A stretch of DNA of 7,361 bases from Actinomycetes bacterium (GCA_009785855.1 WQUG01000018.1:1-7361); one strand, 5' to 3'. Positions 1 through 6,390 are shown, counted from the stretch's first letter. The notes: generated by a model not told the origin, from the letters alone. Numbers and translations are program-made.

Positions 1-339
1 TGCCAGGGCGCGCTCTGGCGAGACCTTCAGGTAGACCACCAGCGCGTGTTCCTCAAGCAGCGCGAAGTTCTCCGGAGAGGTGACGACGCCGCCCCCGCAG
101 GCGATGATCGCCGGCGGATGAGAGTCCAGGGCCCGGCGCAGGGCCTCGGTCTCACGGGCCCGGAAGTAGTCCTCGCCCCGGGTCGAAAATATCTGCGGGA
201 TCTTCATCCCGCAGGCCTGCTCGATGGCCGCGTCCGTGTCGAGGCAGGGGCGCCCCAGGCGCGGCGCGGCGAGGCGCGCGACCGTCGATTTCCCCGCGCC
301 GGAAAAACCGACGAGCGCTATGTGCGGACACGCAGCCAT
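1..339 (-). CDS. aroK: Shikimate kinase, N-terminal 113 residues (3' end outside window)
   Basis: Shikimate kinase phosphorylates the 3-hydroxyl of shikimate with ATP in the cytoplasm, step five of chorismate synthesis. I translated this partial gene by hand: it starts at ATG 339-337 and stays open to the window edge, giving 113 of the usual ~165-175 residues. Visible motifs are the P-loop GFSGAGKST (residues 11-19), the DTD shikimate/Mg site (34-36), FR at 59-60 (shikimate-binding arginine) and the GGG substrate loop (82-84). The lid arginines lie beyond the edge. The ATG directly abuts the aroE stop (TAG then ATG, no gap). An AAGGGA-type Shine-Dalgarno, formed by the last aroE codons (348-353), lies about 8 nt upstream. 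Placement right after aroE, the preceding pathway step, supports the call. Whether the missing part is fused to aroB, as in some relatives, cannot be seen. Confidence 0.93.
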   Translation of the reverse strand, partial: MAACPHIALVGFSGAGKSTVARLAAPRLGRPCLDTDAAIEQACGMKIPQIFSTRGEDYFRARETEALRRALDSHPPAIIACGGGVVTSPENFALLEEHALVVYLKVSPERALA

Positions 340-1227
340 CTAGCGGATCCCTTCTTTCTTCAGGGCTTCGACCATTATAGCGCGCAGCTCGGCGGGTTCG
401 GCGGCAAGCCCCCAGAACCTCAGCGAGATGATCGCCTGTTCCACCAGCATCATCAGGCCATCGGCCGCGGGTATCTGAGCCGAGCGCGCCCAGGCCACCA
501 GCGGAGTCGTCTCTCCGCGACGGTAGACGGCGTCGAAGACCGCCAGGGTGTGCTGCTGCAGCCAGACGTAGAAGGCCGCGGGGATCGCGCTGGCGCCGGC
601 CCCGACCATCCCCACGGGGGTGGCGTTGACGCAGAGGTCGATGACCCCCGCGTCGCTGCCTGCCGAGACCAGGTCTTCGTAGGTGACGGCCGTGCCGCCT
701 GCGCCCAGCGCGGCAAGGAAGTCAGCGCCGCGACGGCGGTCCCGGGAGACGACGAGGATATCTGTGACGCCAGCTGAGCTCAGGGCAGCCGTGATCGCGC
801 GCGCGACCCCGCCGGTCCCACAGACGGCGACGCGTCCCAGGCGCGGGGCGCTGATGCCCAATTCGGAGGCAAGCGCCGCAAGAAAGCCCCCCATGTCGCT
901 GTTGTGCCCGACCAGATGTCCAGCGCCGGTCCGCAGCAGGGTATTGACGGCCCCGCAGCGCTGGGCCGCCTCGCTGAGCTCATCGCAGAGTCCTGCCGCC
1001 ACTTCCTTGTAGGGGATCGTGACATTGGCGCCGAGGATCTCTGTTGCGCCGCAGCGTATCTCAGCGACCAGGCGCTGGAAGCCCTCCTCATCCTGGGGGT
1101 CTACGGCCGTCGTCTGCCAGTCTGTGCCCAGCGCGCGATAGACCGCGCTGTGCAGCAGGACCGACAGCGAATGCCCGATGGGCGTCCCTATGACCGCGAA
1201 CTGAGCCGGCATCATCGCGCCCATCAC
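340..1227 (-). CDS. aroE: Shikimate dehydrogenase (NADP+)
   Basis: Reduces 3-dehydroshikimate to shikimate with NADPH in the cytoplasm, step four of the shikimate pathway. The 295-residue reading from GTG 1227 shows the shikimate-binding serines in GTPIGHSLS (S20, S22), GANVTIPYK with catalytic K74, N95 in GAVNT, and GHNSDMGGF with catalytic D111. The NADP-binding turn is GTGGVAR (137-143), followed by SR at 161-162, which suits the 2'-phosphate of NADP. NATPVGM (201-207), VYRR near 235 and the C-terminal G257...Q264 complete the family pattern. Length is normal (~270-295). The start is uncertain: GTG 1227 (GTGA overlap with yqeG), ATG 1224 (TGATG), or ATG 1215/1212. None has a strong Shine-Dalgarno, and the last two leave the short N-terminus usual for AroE. 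Translational coupling to yqeG is likely. Confidence 0.95.
   Translation of the reverse strand: MMGAMMPAQFAVIGTPIGHSLSVLLHSAVYRALGTDWQTTAVDPQDEEGFQRLVAEIRCGATEILGANVTIPYKEVAAGLCDELSEAAQRCGAVNTLLRTGAGHLVGHNSDMGGFLAALASELGISAPRLGRVAVCGTGGVARAITAALSSAGVTDILVVSRDRRRGADFLAALGAGGTAVTYEDLVSAGSDAGVIDLCVNATPVGMVGAGASAIPAAFYVWLQQHTLAVFDAVYRRGETTPLVAWARSAQIPAADGLMMLVEQAIISLRFWGLAAEPAELRAIMVEALKKEGIR
348..353 (-). promoter_or_regulatory. Shine-Dalgarno of aroK
   Basis: AAGGGA, formed by the codons for the last residues of AroE (KKEGIR), lies about 8 nt before ATG 339 and supports the start that abuts the aroE stop codon. Confidence 0.6.
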
Positions 1228-1706
1228 TGCGCCTGGCGCTGACGCATGAACAGGCCTTCCAGTTTACGCAAGATAAGCGTGTGCGCCAGATCGCGCTTTG
1301 ACAGCGGCAGCACCATGACGCTGGTCAACCCCAGAAGCGCCGCCCCCAGCATGTCGGTGAAGAACTGGTCGCCGACCATGACGGTCTCGTGGCGTGTGGT
1401 CCCCAGCGCGCGCAGCGCGCGCAGAAACCCGAAGGGCAGGGGCTTGACCGCGTTGGCGACGCCGATGACCGAAAGCAGCCTTGCGTAGCGCCCGACCCGC
1501 CCGCGATGGTTGTTCGAGAGCAGGACGACCCCGATCCCGGCCGCGTGCAGGGAGTCGATCCAGACGCGCAGCTCGGCCGGGACCTCCTCGGTGAAGCGCG
1601 GCAGAAGCGTGTTGTCCAGATCGACGATCACGGCCTTAGCTCCCCGTTCGGCGAGCCAGTCCGGCGTGACACGGGCCGCGCTTTTGAAATAGTACCGGGG
1701 GATCAT
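1224..1706 (-). CDS. yqeG: YqeG-family HAD-IIIA phosphatase
   Basis: A 160-residue single-domain HAD-superfamily protein of the YqeG type, predicted to be a cytoplasmic Mg-dependent phosphatase. The physiological substrate of the family is not established; distant relatives include mitochondrial phosphatidylglycerophosphate phosphatases. HAD motif I is DLDNTLL (nucleophile D29, acid/base D31). Motif II is the serine of LLSNN (S64), motif III is K88 in VKP, and motif IV is GDQFFTD (D113, D118). There is no cap-domain insertion and no signal peptide. The start ATG 1706 overlaps the mltG stop (ATGA) and has a perfect AGGAGG 10 nt upstream (1717-1722), so the start is firm. In Bacillus this gene family lies beside yqeH and aroE; here it abuts aroE directly and no yqeH is present between them. 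Confidence 0.9.
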   Translation of the reverse strand: MIPRYYFKSAARVTPDWLAERGAKAVIVDLDNTLLPRFTEEVPAELRVWIDSLHAAGIGVVLLSNNHRGRVGRYARLLSVIGVANAVKPLPFGFLRALRALGTTRHETVMVGDQFFTDMLGAALLGLTSVMVLPLSKRDLAHTLILRKLEGLFMRQRQAQ

Positions 1707-2758
1707 CGCCCGAAGACCTCCTGGGACTTGGCCTGGGCCGCCGCGAACTCCTCCGGGGTGCTCGCGAAGGTCTGGCTCCCGTCCTTGCCGGTCAGGACGA
1801 AGAAAAGATAGCTCGTCTGGGCCGGACGGATCGCGGCCTCAAGGGCCGCCTTGCCCGGGTTGGCGATGGGCCCCGGGGGAAGGCCGAAGTTCAGGTAGGT
1901 GTTAAAGGGGCTCGGGGTGGCCACATCGTCCTCGGTCAGACGCAGCTTGTTCTTCGCGGAGCCCGGCAGCAGGAACTGCACCGTACTGCAGAGCTGGAGC
2001 TTCATGTCACGCTCCAGCCGGTTGTAGATGACCGAGGCGACAAGCGGGCGCTCGGACGGCACCGAGACCTCCTTTTCGACCAGCGAGGCGACCGTGACGT
2101 AGTCAGCCGGCGCGAAGGGCTCTCCGGTCGGCGAGGTCGCCGGGGCCTCGAGCTTCGAGTAGACCGACCAGAAGCGCGCGAGCATCTCGGCGCAGACCTC
2201 CGCAGGCGTGATGTCAGCGGCGAACTCGTAGGTATCCGGGAACAGGAAGCCCTGAAGCGAGCCGTCGTAGGCATCGGCCAGGAAGGGATAGCGCGCGACG
2301 AAGTCAGGGGCGGCGTGCGCGGCGTAGCGGCTGAAAGCCTGGGCGGGCAGGCCGAGCTTGTCCTGCAGCACGCTGTCCATCTGCGCGATGCTCTGCCCCT
2401 CGGGAAAGGTGACCTTGACCGCAGGCGGGCCGGTCGCCTGGCGCAGCTCGAGGATGATCCGCGCATAGCTCCAGCCCGCGATGAAGTGATGGGTCCCGGA
2501 CTGCAGTTGCGAGCGGGCGCCCAGGCGCAGCAGGTGGAAGCGGAACAGCAGCGTCGAGTCGATGAGCCCCGCTGACTTCAGCTTGTCAGCGACGCCCGCG
2601 CTGCCGATGCCATCTTCGATGGTCAGGGTGATCGCCTTGCCGGGTGCGGCCGCGGGGCGGTTGGGCTTGAGAAAGAGGACCGCAACGATGATGAGCGCGC
2701 CCAGGACCACGATCCCGGCCACGATCGCGGGGGCCTTTGAGCGCCTAGCGCCGCGCAT
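1703..2758 (-). CDS. mltG: Endolytic murein transglycosylase MltG (YceG-like)
   Basis: MltG is a membrane-anchored lytic transglycosylase that cleaves nascent peptidoglycan strands and is thought to terminate glycan chain growth. The 351-residue product has a short basic cytoplasmic tail (MRGARRSK) and one transmembrane helix (about residues 10-30). A LysM-like region follows (about 43-105), then VTFPEGQSI (116-124), FLFPDTYEF (171-179) and the catalytic segment VASLVEKEV, with the conserved glutamates E228/E230. IYNRLERDMKLQLCSTVQ (244-261) and GLPPGPIANPG (292-302) are also typical. The frame is open upstream to 2953, but that extension merely overprints ruvX and has no hydrophobic or domain content. 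ATG 2758 was chosen because AGGGG lies 7 nt upstream and the membrane anchor follows at once. It overlaps ruvX by 14 nt and yqeG by 4 nt. No missing catalytic residue was noted. Confidence 0.94.
   Translation of the reverse strand: MRGARRSKAPAIVAGIVVLGALIIVAVLFLKPNRPAAAPGKAITLTIEDGIGSAGVADKLKSAGLIDSTLLFRFHLLRLGARSQLQSGTHHFIAGWSYARIILELRQATGPPAVKVTFPEGQSIAQMDSVLQDKLGLPAQAFSRYAAHAAPDFVARYPFLADAYDGSLQGFLFPDTYEFAADITPAEVCAEMLARFWSVYSKLEAPATSPTGEPFAPADYVTVASLVEKEVSVPSERPLVASVIYNRLERDMKLQLCSTVQFLLPGSAKNKLRLTEDDVATPSPFNTYLNFGLPPGPIANPGKAALEAAIRPAQTSYLFFVLTGKDGSQTFASTPEEFAAAQAKSQEVFGR
1717..1722 (-). promoter_or_regulatory. Shine-Dalgarno of yqeG
   Basis: A consensus AGGAGG within the last codons of mltG lies 10 nt before ATG 1706. 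It is the strongest ribosome binding site in the window and suggests independent initiation in addition to coupling through the ATGA overlap. Confidence 0.75.
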
Positions 2759-3188
2759 CGAGATACCCCTGGAGGAAGAGGGCGGCGGCGGCGGCGTCGA
2801 GCCTGCCGCGCGCGTCGCGGTCCGTGAGCCCCGCCTCATGCAGGGCGCTTGAGGCCTGGACCGTGCTGTAGCGCTCGTCGACGAAGTCCAGCGGCAGAGC
2901 GGCGGCGACATCTCCCGCCGCCGCGATGATCTTTGCGCACAGCGCGCGGACATGGCGCGCCTGCGGGCCCTCCTCGCCAGCCAGCGTCAGCGGCAGCCCG
3001 ACGACAAGTCCTGCCACCTCGTAGTCCTCGATCAGCGCGCGCAGACGACTGCCGTCGCGCAGCAGTGTGGCCGTGTCCTCGATGCTCAGGGGTGTCGCGA
3101 CCGCGGCGCGCGGATCACTGAGCGCGACCCCGCAGCGGGTGTCACCGACATCAAGCGCCATGAGGCGCCCCGAAGCCAAGGCCTGCAT
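2745..3188 (-). CDS. ruvX: Putative pre-16S rRNA nuclease / Holliday junction resolvase-like RuvX (YqgF)
   Basis: A 147-residue RNase H-fold protein of the YqgF/RuvX family, implicated in maturation of the 16S rRNA 5' end and, in some bacteria, in Holliday-junction cleavage. The family motifs are present: ALDVGDTRCGVALSDP with metal ligand D13, VVGLPLTLAGEEG (62-74), FVDERYST (102-109) and LDAAAAALFLQGYLD (130-144) with D131. Family length is ~135-160. The first ATG (3188) lies 2 nt after the alaS stop but has no clear Shine-Dalgarno. An internal ATG at 3161 (M10) has a weak GGGGCG upstream but would start only two residues before the first catalytic aspartate. I kept the longer form; the start is uncertain. 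Codons 132-136 are five identical GCC alanines. Translation is probably coupled to alaS. The 3' end overlaps mltG by 14 nt. Confidence 0.93.
   Translation of the reverse strand: MQALASGRLMALDVGDTRCGVALSDPRAAVATPLSIEDTATLLRDGSRLRALIEDYEVAGLVVGLPLTLAGEEGPQARHVRALCAKIIAAAGDVAAALPLDFVDERYSTVQASSALHEAGLTDRDARGRLDAAAAALFLQGYLDARR
2766..2770 (-). promoter_or_regulatory. Shine-Dalgarno of mltG (decides the start)
   Basis: AGGGG inside the last codons of ruvX lies 7 nt before ATG 2758. It supports a start that places the membrane anchor at residues 10-30 and rejects the longer open frame to 2953. Confidence 0.7.
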
Positions 3189-3190
3189 GC

Positions 3191-5899
3191 TTAACCCAGT
3201 TCTGACCTGAGGCGTGCGAGCACGGCCCGGGCGGCCACAGGGTCATCGGAGCCGCCCTGGGCCAGGTTCGCGCGTCCGCCGCCGCGACCGCCGAGCTCGG
3301 CTGCGATGCTCTTGACGCGCGCGCTCGCATCGAAGCCGGCCGCGATGGCCGAGTCCGTTGCGCCGACGAGCCAGGCGGCCTTGTCAGCTGTCTGCGCCAT
3401 CAGTATCGCGGCGCCGACGCCCGCCGAGCGCAGAGCATCCCAGGTCTCACGCAGCCCAGCCGCGTCCTCGACCGCGACCTCGGCGACCACCAGGCGGTAG
3501 CCCGCCTGCTCGAGCGCCTCAGCGACCAGCGCCTGCGCCTGGTCCGCGTCGCCTGCCCGGCGCTGCTCGCGGAGCTTGCGCTCGAGCTCCCCGTTTGTGG
3601 CAAGCAGCGCGGCTGCCTTTGCGGCTGCCTCGGCCGGCGCGACGCCTAAGACCTCGGCGGTCTCGCGCAAGCCTGTCTGCGCGAGGCGCGTGTACTCATA
3701 GGCGTCCAGGCTCGTCACCGCTTCGATGCGCCGCACGTTGGCGCCGACGCTTTCTTCAGCGGTGATCTTGAACAGGCCGATCTCGCTCGTGCGCCCGACA
3801 TGCGTGCCCCCGCAGAGCTCCTTGCTGAAGTTACCGATCTCAAGCACGCGCACGAACTCTCCGTACTTCTCTCCGAACAGCGCGATGACGCCGGACTCGC
3901 GCGCGGTCTCAAGGCTCGTCTCATAGGCGCGCACGGGATGGTCCTCGGCGATCTTGGCGTTGATGAGCGCCTCGATCTTATCGAGTTGCTCAGACGTGAG
4001 CTTCTCGAAGTGGGTGAAGTCGAAGCGGAACCGGTCCGGCGCCACTGAGCTGCCGGCCTGGGTCACATGGGCGCCGAGCACCTTGCGCAGCGCCCAGTGC
4101 AGCAGATGGGCGGCTGTGTGGTTGCGTCGGATGCGCTCGCGGCGCGCGTGATCGATGCGGGCGGAGACCTCCTCGCCGACCTTCAACGTGCCTTCGGCGA
4201 GTGCGCCCATATGAGCAACGAGCAGCTTCTCTTCCATCTGGGTGTCCGACACGACGAAGCGCGCACCATGCGACAGGGGGCCGGGGGTGCTGTCGCATTG
4301 CGACAGGGGGCCGGGGGTGCTGTCGCACCCCGCGGTGACGATCTCGCCGGTATCGCCGGCCTGACCCCCGCGCTCTCCGTAGAAGGGAGTGCGGTCCAGG
4401 ATCACGACGCCGGACTGGCCTGCTTCCAGCTTCTCGACGCGCGTGCCCTCGCAGAGAAGCGCCACGACCACCGCAGCGCTCTCGTCGCGCACATAGCCGA
4501 CGAAATCAGTGGGCGCGCTCGCCTGTTCCTTGAGGATCTCGGCGAAGACGCCTCCGTAGGTCGTCCAGCTCTCGTCCTTGACGGCGGCGCGCGCGCGCTC
4601 CTTCTGCGCGGCCATCGCCGCATCGAAGGCGGCGCTGTCGACCTCAAAGCCCTGCTCGCGCGCGATCTCGACGGTCAGGTCGACCGGGAAGCCGTAGGTG
4701 TCATGCAGGACGAAGGCGGCCTCGCCCGGGAGCATCGCTCCGGCCGCCAGCTCGCTCAGCTCACGGTCCAGGAAGGCCAGACCCGTACGCAGGGTCGCCC
4801 TGAAGCGCTCCTCCTCAGCTGCCACCAGCCCGATGATCACGTCATGTTTCTCGACGAGCTCCGGCCAGGCGCTGCCCATCAAAGCGATGACCTCCTCGAC
4901 CAACAGCACCATGAAGGGATCTTCGACCCCGAGCAGGCGTCCGTAGCGTACGGCGCGACGCAGGAGGCGGCGCAGCACGTAGCCGCGCCCCTCGTTGGAG
5001 GGCAGGATGCCGTCGGCGATCATGAAGGTCACGCTGCGGGCATGGTCTGCCAGGATGCGCAGGCCGACGTCGGTCCGCTCCTGGTGGCCGGCCATGACCG
5101 CGCCGCCGTGATAGTGCTTGCCGGTGATCGACTCGGCCAGCTCGATGAGCTTGCGCAGGAGGTCGGTCTCGTAGTTGGACTGGACGCCCTGCATGATAGC
5201 CGAGATGCGCTCCAGCCCCATGCCCGTGTCGATGTTCTGCTTGGGCAGCGGGGTGAGCGCGCCGCTGGCGTCGCGGTCGAACTGCATGAACACGAGGTTC
5301 CAGTACTCGAGGTAGCGATCGCAGTCGCAGTGCCCGATGCCGCAGTCCGGTCCGCAGGCGAACTCGGGCCCCTGATCGTAGTAGATCTCGGCGCAGGGAC
5401 CGCAGGGACCGGTCGGTCCGGCCGCCCAGAAGTTGTCGGCCTCGCCCAGGCGCACGATGCGCTCCGCCGGGATCGGGGTCTCCTTGAGCCACAGGTCGTA
5501 GGCCTCGTCATCGTCAAGGTAGATGGTCGCCCACAGGCGGTCGGGGTCGAGCCCGAGCACCTCGGTCGAGTACTCCCAGGACCAGCGGATCGCCTCGGCC
5601 TTGAAGTAGTCGCCGAAGCTGAAGTTGCCGAGCATCTCGAAGAAGCTCAGGTGGCGCCCCGTCGTCCCGATGATGTCGATGTCGGTGGTGCGCACACACT
5701 TCTGCGCGGTCGTCGCGCGCGAGAACGGCAGCTTCCGGGTACCCAGGAAGACCGGCTTGAACTGTACCATCCCGGCCGCCGTCAGCAGCAGGGACGGGTC
5801 GTCGGGGATCAGCGAGGACGAGGGGTAGCGCACGCAGCCCTTACTCTCGAAGAAGGACAGGAAACTCTCCCGGATCTCATCCGAGCTCATATACCTCAC
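3191..5899 (-). CDS. alaS: Alanyl-tRNA synthetase, with a 20-residue tandem-repeat insert
   Basis: Class IIc synthetase that charges tRNA-Ala and deacylates mischarged Ser/Gly-tRNA-Ala. It has 902 residues; without the insert, 882, close to the usual ~870-890. The aminoacylation core includes QKCVRTTDID (67-76), FFEMLGNFSFGDYFK (86-100, motif 2), GPTGPCGPC (161-169), a cysteine-rich stretch with C182/C186/C191/C193, and DTGMGLER (224-231, motif 3). The editing domain has HTAAH (H594, H598) and CGGTH (C696, H700), the Zn-binding set. The C-terminal DHHA1 domain has its glycine-rich loop at 870-883. Residues 525-544 are two copies of CDSTPGPLS(Q/H) encoded by a tandem palindromic DNA repeat; flanks VTAG and GARFVVSDTQ would join as a normal AlaRS sequence without it. 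A597 sits where E. coli numbering (from memory) has T567. Start GTG 5899 is preferred, with AGGAG 8 nt upstream; ATG 5890 (M4) has GAGG only 3 nt away. Confidence 0.97.
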   Translation of the reverse strand: MRYMSSDEIRESFLSFFESKGCVRYPSSSLIPDDPSLLLTAAGMVQFKPVFLGTRKLPFSRATTAQKCVRTTDIDIIGTTGRHLSFFEMLGNFSFGDYFKAEAIRWSWEYSTEVLGLDPDRLWATIYLDDDEAYDLWLKETPIPAERIVRLGEADNFWAAGPTGPCGPCAEIYYDQGPEFACGPDCGIGHCDCDRYLEYWNLVFMQFDRDASGALTPLPKQNIDTGMGLERISAIMQGVQSNYETDLLRKLIELAESITGKHYHGGAVMAGHQERTDVGLRILADHARSVTFMIADGILPSNEGRGYVLRRLLRRAVRYGRLLGVEDPFMVLLVEEVIALMGSAWPELVEKHDVIIGLVAAEEERFRATLRTGLAFLDRELSELAAGAMLPGEAAFVLHDTYGFPVDLTVEIAREQGFEVDSAAFDAAMAAQKERARAAVKDESWTTYGGVFAEILKEQASAPTDFVGYVRDESAAVVVALLCEGTRVEKLEAGQSGVVILDRTPFYGERGGQAGDTGEIVTAGCDSTPGPLSQCDSTPGPLSHGARFVVSDTQMEEKLLVAHMGALAEGTLKVGEEVSARIDHARRERIRRNHTAAHLLHWALRKVLGAHVTQAGSSVAPDRFRFDFTHFEKLTSEQLDKIEALINAKIAEDHPVRAYETSLETARESGVIALFGEKYGEFVRVLEIGNFSKELCGGTHVGRTSEIGLFKITAEESVGANVRRIEAVTSLDAYEYTRLAQTGLRETAEVLGVAPAEAAAKAAALLATNGELERKLREQRRAGDADQAQALVAEALEQAGYRLVVAEVAVEDAAGLRETWDALRSAGVGAAILMAQTADKAAWLVGATDSAIAAGFDASARVKSIAAELGGRGGGRANLAQGGSDDPVAARAVLARLRSELG
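4269..4297. repeat. Palindromic unit 1 (promoter-distal copy for alaS)
   Basis: Inverted repeat with 8-bp perfect arms (4269-4276 and 4290-4297) and a 13-nt spacer. In alaS mRNA it can fold into a stable 8-bp stem with a C-rich loop. With flanking bases 4268 and 4298 the stem becomes 9 bp. It encodes residues 535-544 together with base 4268. Confidence 0.93.
4276..4317 (+). other. Potential G-quadruplex with hairpin loop on the alaS template strand
   Basis: Four runs of five or more G lie at 4276-4280, 4283-4287, 4306-4310 and 4313-4317 on the plus strand. They are arranged as G5-CC-G5, an 18-nt spacer, and G5-CC-G5. The spacer holds complementary arms (CTGTCGCA and TGCGACA), so it could itself fold back. 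This is a by-product of the tandem repeat and only a structural possibility. The plus strand is the template strand for alaS. Confidence 0.4.
4299..4327. repeat. Palindromic unit 2 (promoter-proximal copy for alaS)
   Basis: Identical in sequence to the unit at 4269-4297, with arms at 4299-4306 and 4320-4327. The flanking bases 4298 (T) and 4328 (C) are not complementary, so the stem stops at 8 bp. It encodes residues 525-534 together with base 4298. Confidence 0.93.
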
Positions 5900-6390
5900 T
5901 GCTCACGCTCCTGCGCCTCTTCGGCGGGCGCGACGTTGACGCCCTCAAGCGCCGGATGCTCCGGGGCGCGGGCAACATGGGCGCGCTCCAGACTCGCCGC
6001 CCTGCGCTCCTTGAAGCGCCAGCGAAGCTTCTCGGTCACACTGTTGAGCAGATTGCTGGGCTTCTGCACCAGCTCACGCGCAACGCCGACGGTCGAAAGG
6101 GCCTTCGTGGAGACCTCCTCGACCGAGCCGAGGACCATATCCAGCCGCAGAAGATCTGCGTTGACCGCGTCGACGGCGACGTCGGCCTTGTCCAGGACCT
6201 TGACCGCCTTGCCGCGCACCTCCTCGATCGCTGTCTGGGCGTCCTTGACCGTATCGTTGGTACGATCCAGGGTCTTGCGTCCATAGCTCAGCAGGCGTAT
6301 CACCAGGATGAGTGCGACCAGTCCTGCGAGCACCAACAGTGTCAGGAGGACGTGGATGACGTTCTCGTACGAGAAGATCTCAGCTATCAT
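5896..6390 (-). CDS. Membrane-anchored DUF948/YtxG-like protein of unknown function
   Basis: A 164-residue protein with one N-terminal transmembrane helix (about residues 11-34) after an acidic decapeptide. It is followed by SYGRK, so positive-inside rules place the C-terminus in the cytoplasm. Residues ~37-105 are polar, alanine/valine-rich and heptad-like (DRTNDTVKDAQTAIEEV onward), suggesting a long helix or coiled coil. A basic patch (KLRWRFKERR) follows, then a low-complexity acidic tail rich in A, P and E. This architecture matches DUF948 (YtxG) proteins; no enzymatic motif is visible and the role is unknown. ATG 6390 is preceded by AAGGAAGGA with about 7 nt spacing and overlaps the rarA 3' end by 11 nt. 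The 3' end overlaps alaS (GTGA). A DUF948 gene just upstream of alaS also occurs in other Actinomycetota, as I recall. The family name is less certain than the gene itself. Confidence 0.85.
   Translation of the reverse strand: MIAEIFSYENVIHVLLTLLVLAGLVALILVIRLLSYGRKTLDRTNDTVKDAQTAIEEVRGKAVKVLDKADVAVDAVNADLLRLDMVLGSVEEVSTKALSTVGVARELVQKPSNLLNSVTEKLRWRFKERRAASLERAHVARAPEHPALEGVNVAPAEEAQEREQ
5908..5912 (-). promoter_or_regulatory. Shine-Dalgarno of alaS (decides the GTG start)
   Basis: AGGAG lies inside the end of the DUF948-like gene, 8 nt before GTG 5899. The alternative ATG 5890 has only a GAGG with 3-nt spacing, which is too close. This favours the GTG start overlapping the upstream stop. 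Confidence 0.7.

Larger units (their letters stand above)
4268..4327. repeat. Tandem pair of palindromic repeats inserted in frame in alaS
   Basis: Two identical 29-bp units (4269-4297 and 4299-4327) are separated by one base, so the period is 30 bp, or ten codons. Each unit begins with TGCGACAG and ends with its exact reverse complement CTGTCGCA, around a 13-nt G-rich (plus strand) centre. In unit 1 the arms extend to 9 bp (4268 A with 4298 T). On the alaS strand the pair encodes CDSTPGPLSQ and CDSTPGPLSH (AlaRS residues 525-544), and all 58 unit bases match between copies. The 60-bp block keeps the reading frame and adds no stop. The structure resembles small palindromic mobile repeats (REP/RAYT or Rickettsia-type RPE elements), but the family is not identified. 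No other copy was seen in this window. Confidence 0.95.

Noticed and set aside
46..777. A 243-codon open frame on the plus strand
   Set aside because: It lies opposite aroK and aroE, both of which carry complete family motifs; the product is arginine/glycine-rich with no domain pattern.
1408..1423. Short GCGCGCA direct repeats in yqeG
   Set aside because: Very short and explained by Ala/Arg/Leu codons in the GC-rich coding sequence.
2781..2795. Five GGC triplets (five GCC alanine codons in ruvX)
   Set aside because: A short alanine run in the conserved D-x-AA helix of RuvX in a GC-rich genome; no evidence of instability or function.
2759..2953. A 65-residue N-terminal extension of MltG
   Set aside because: It overprints ruvX in another frame, is low in complexity (R, S, P) and places no signal before the membrane helix; ATG 2758 has a good ribosome binding site.
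4268..4327. The repeat pair as a CRISPR array or a transcription terminator
   Set aside because: There are only two units with a 1-nt gap, so no spacers exist. There is no U-run after the stems on the alaS strand, and the block is translated in frame inside alaS.
4067..6286. A 739-codon open frame on the plus strand, antisense to alaS
   Set aside because: Over alaS it runs in exact codon register with the sense frame, where antisense stops arise only from TTA, CTA and TCA codons, which a GC-rich gene rarely uses. Its translation has no recognisable domain, while alaS is certain.
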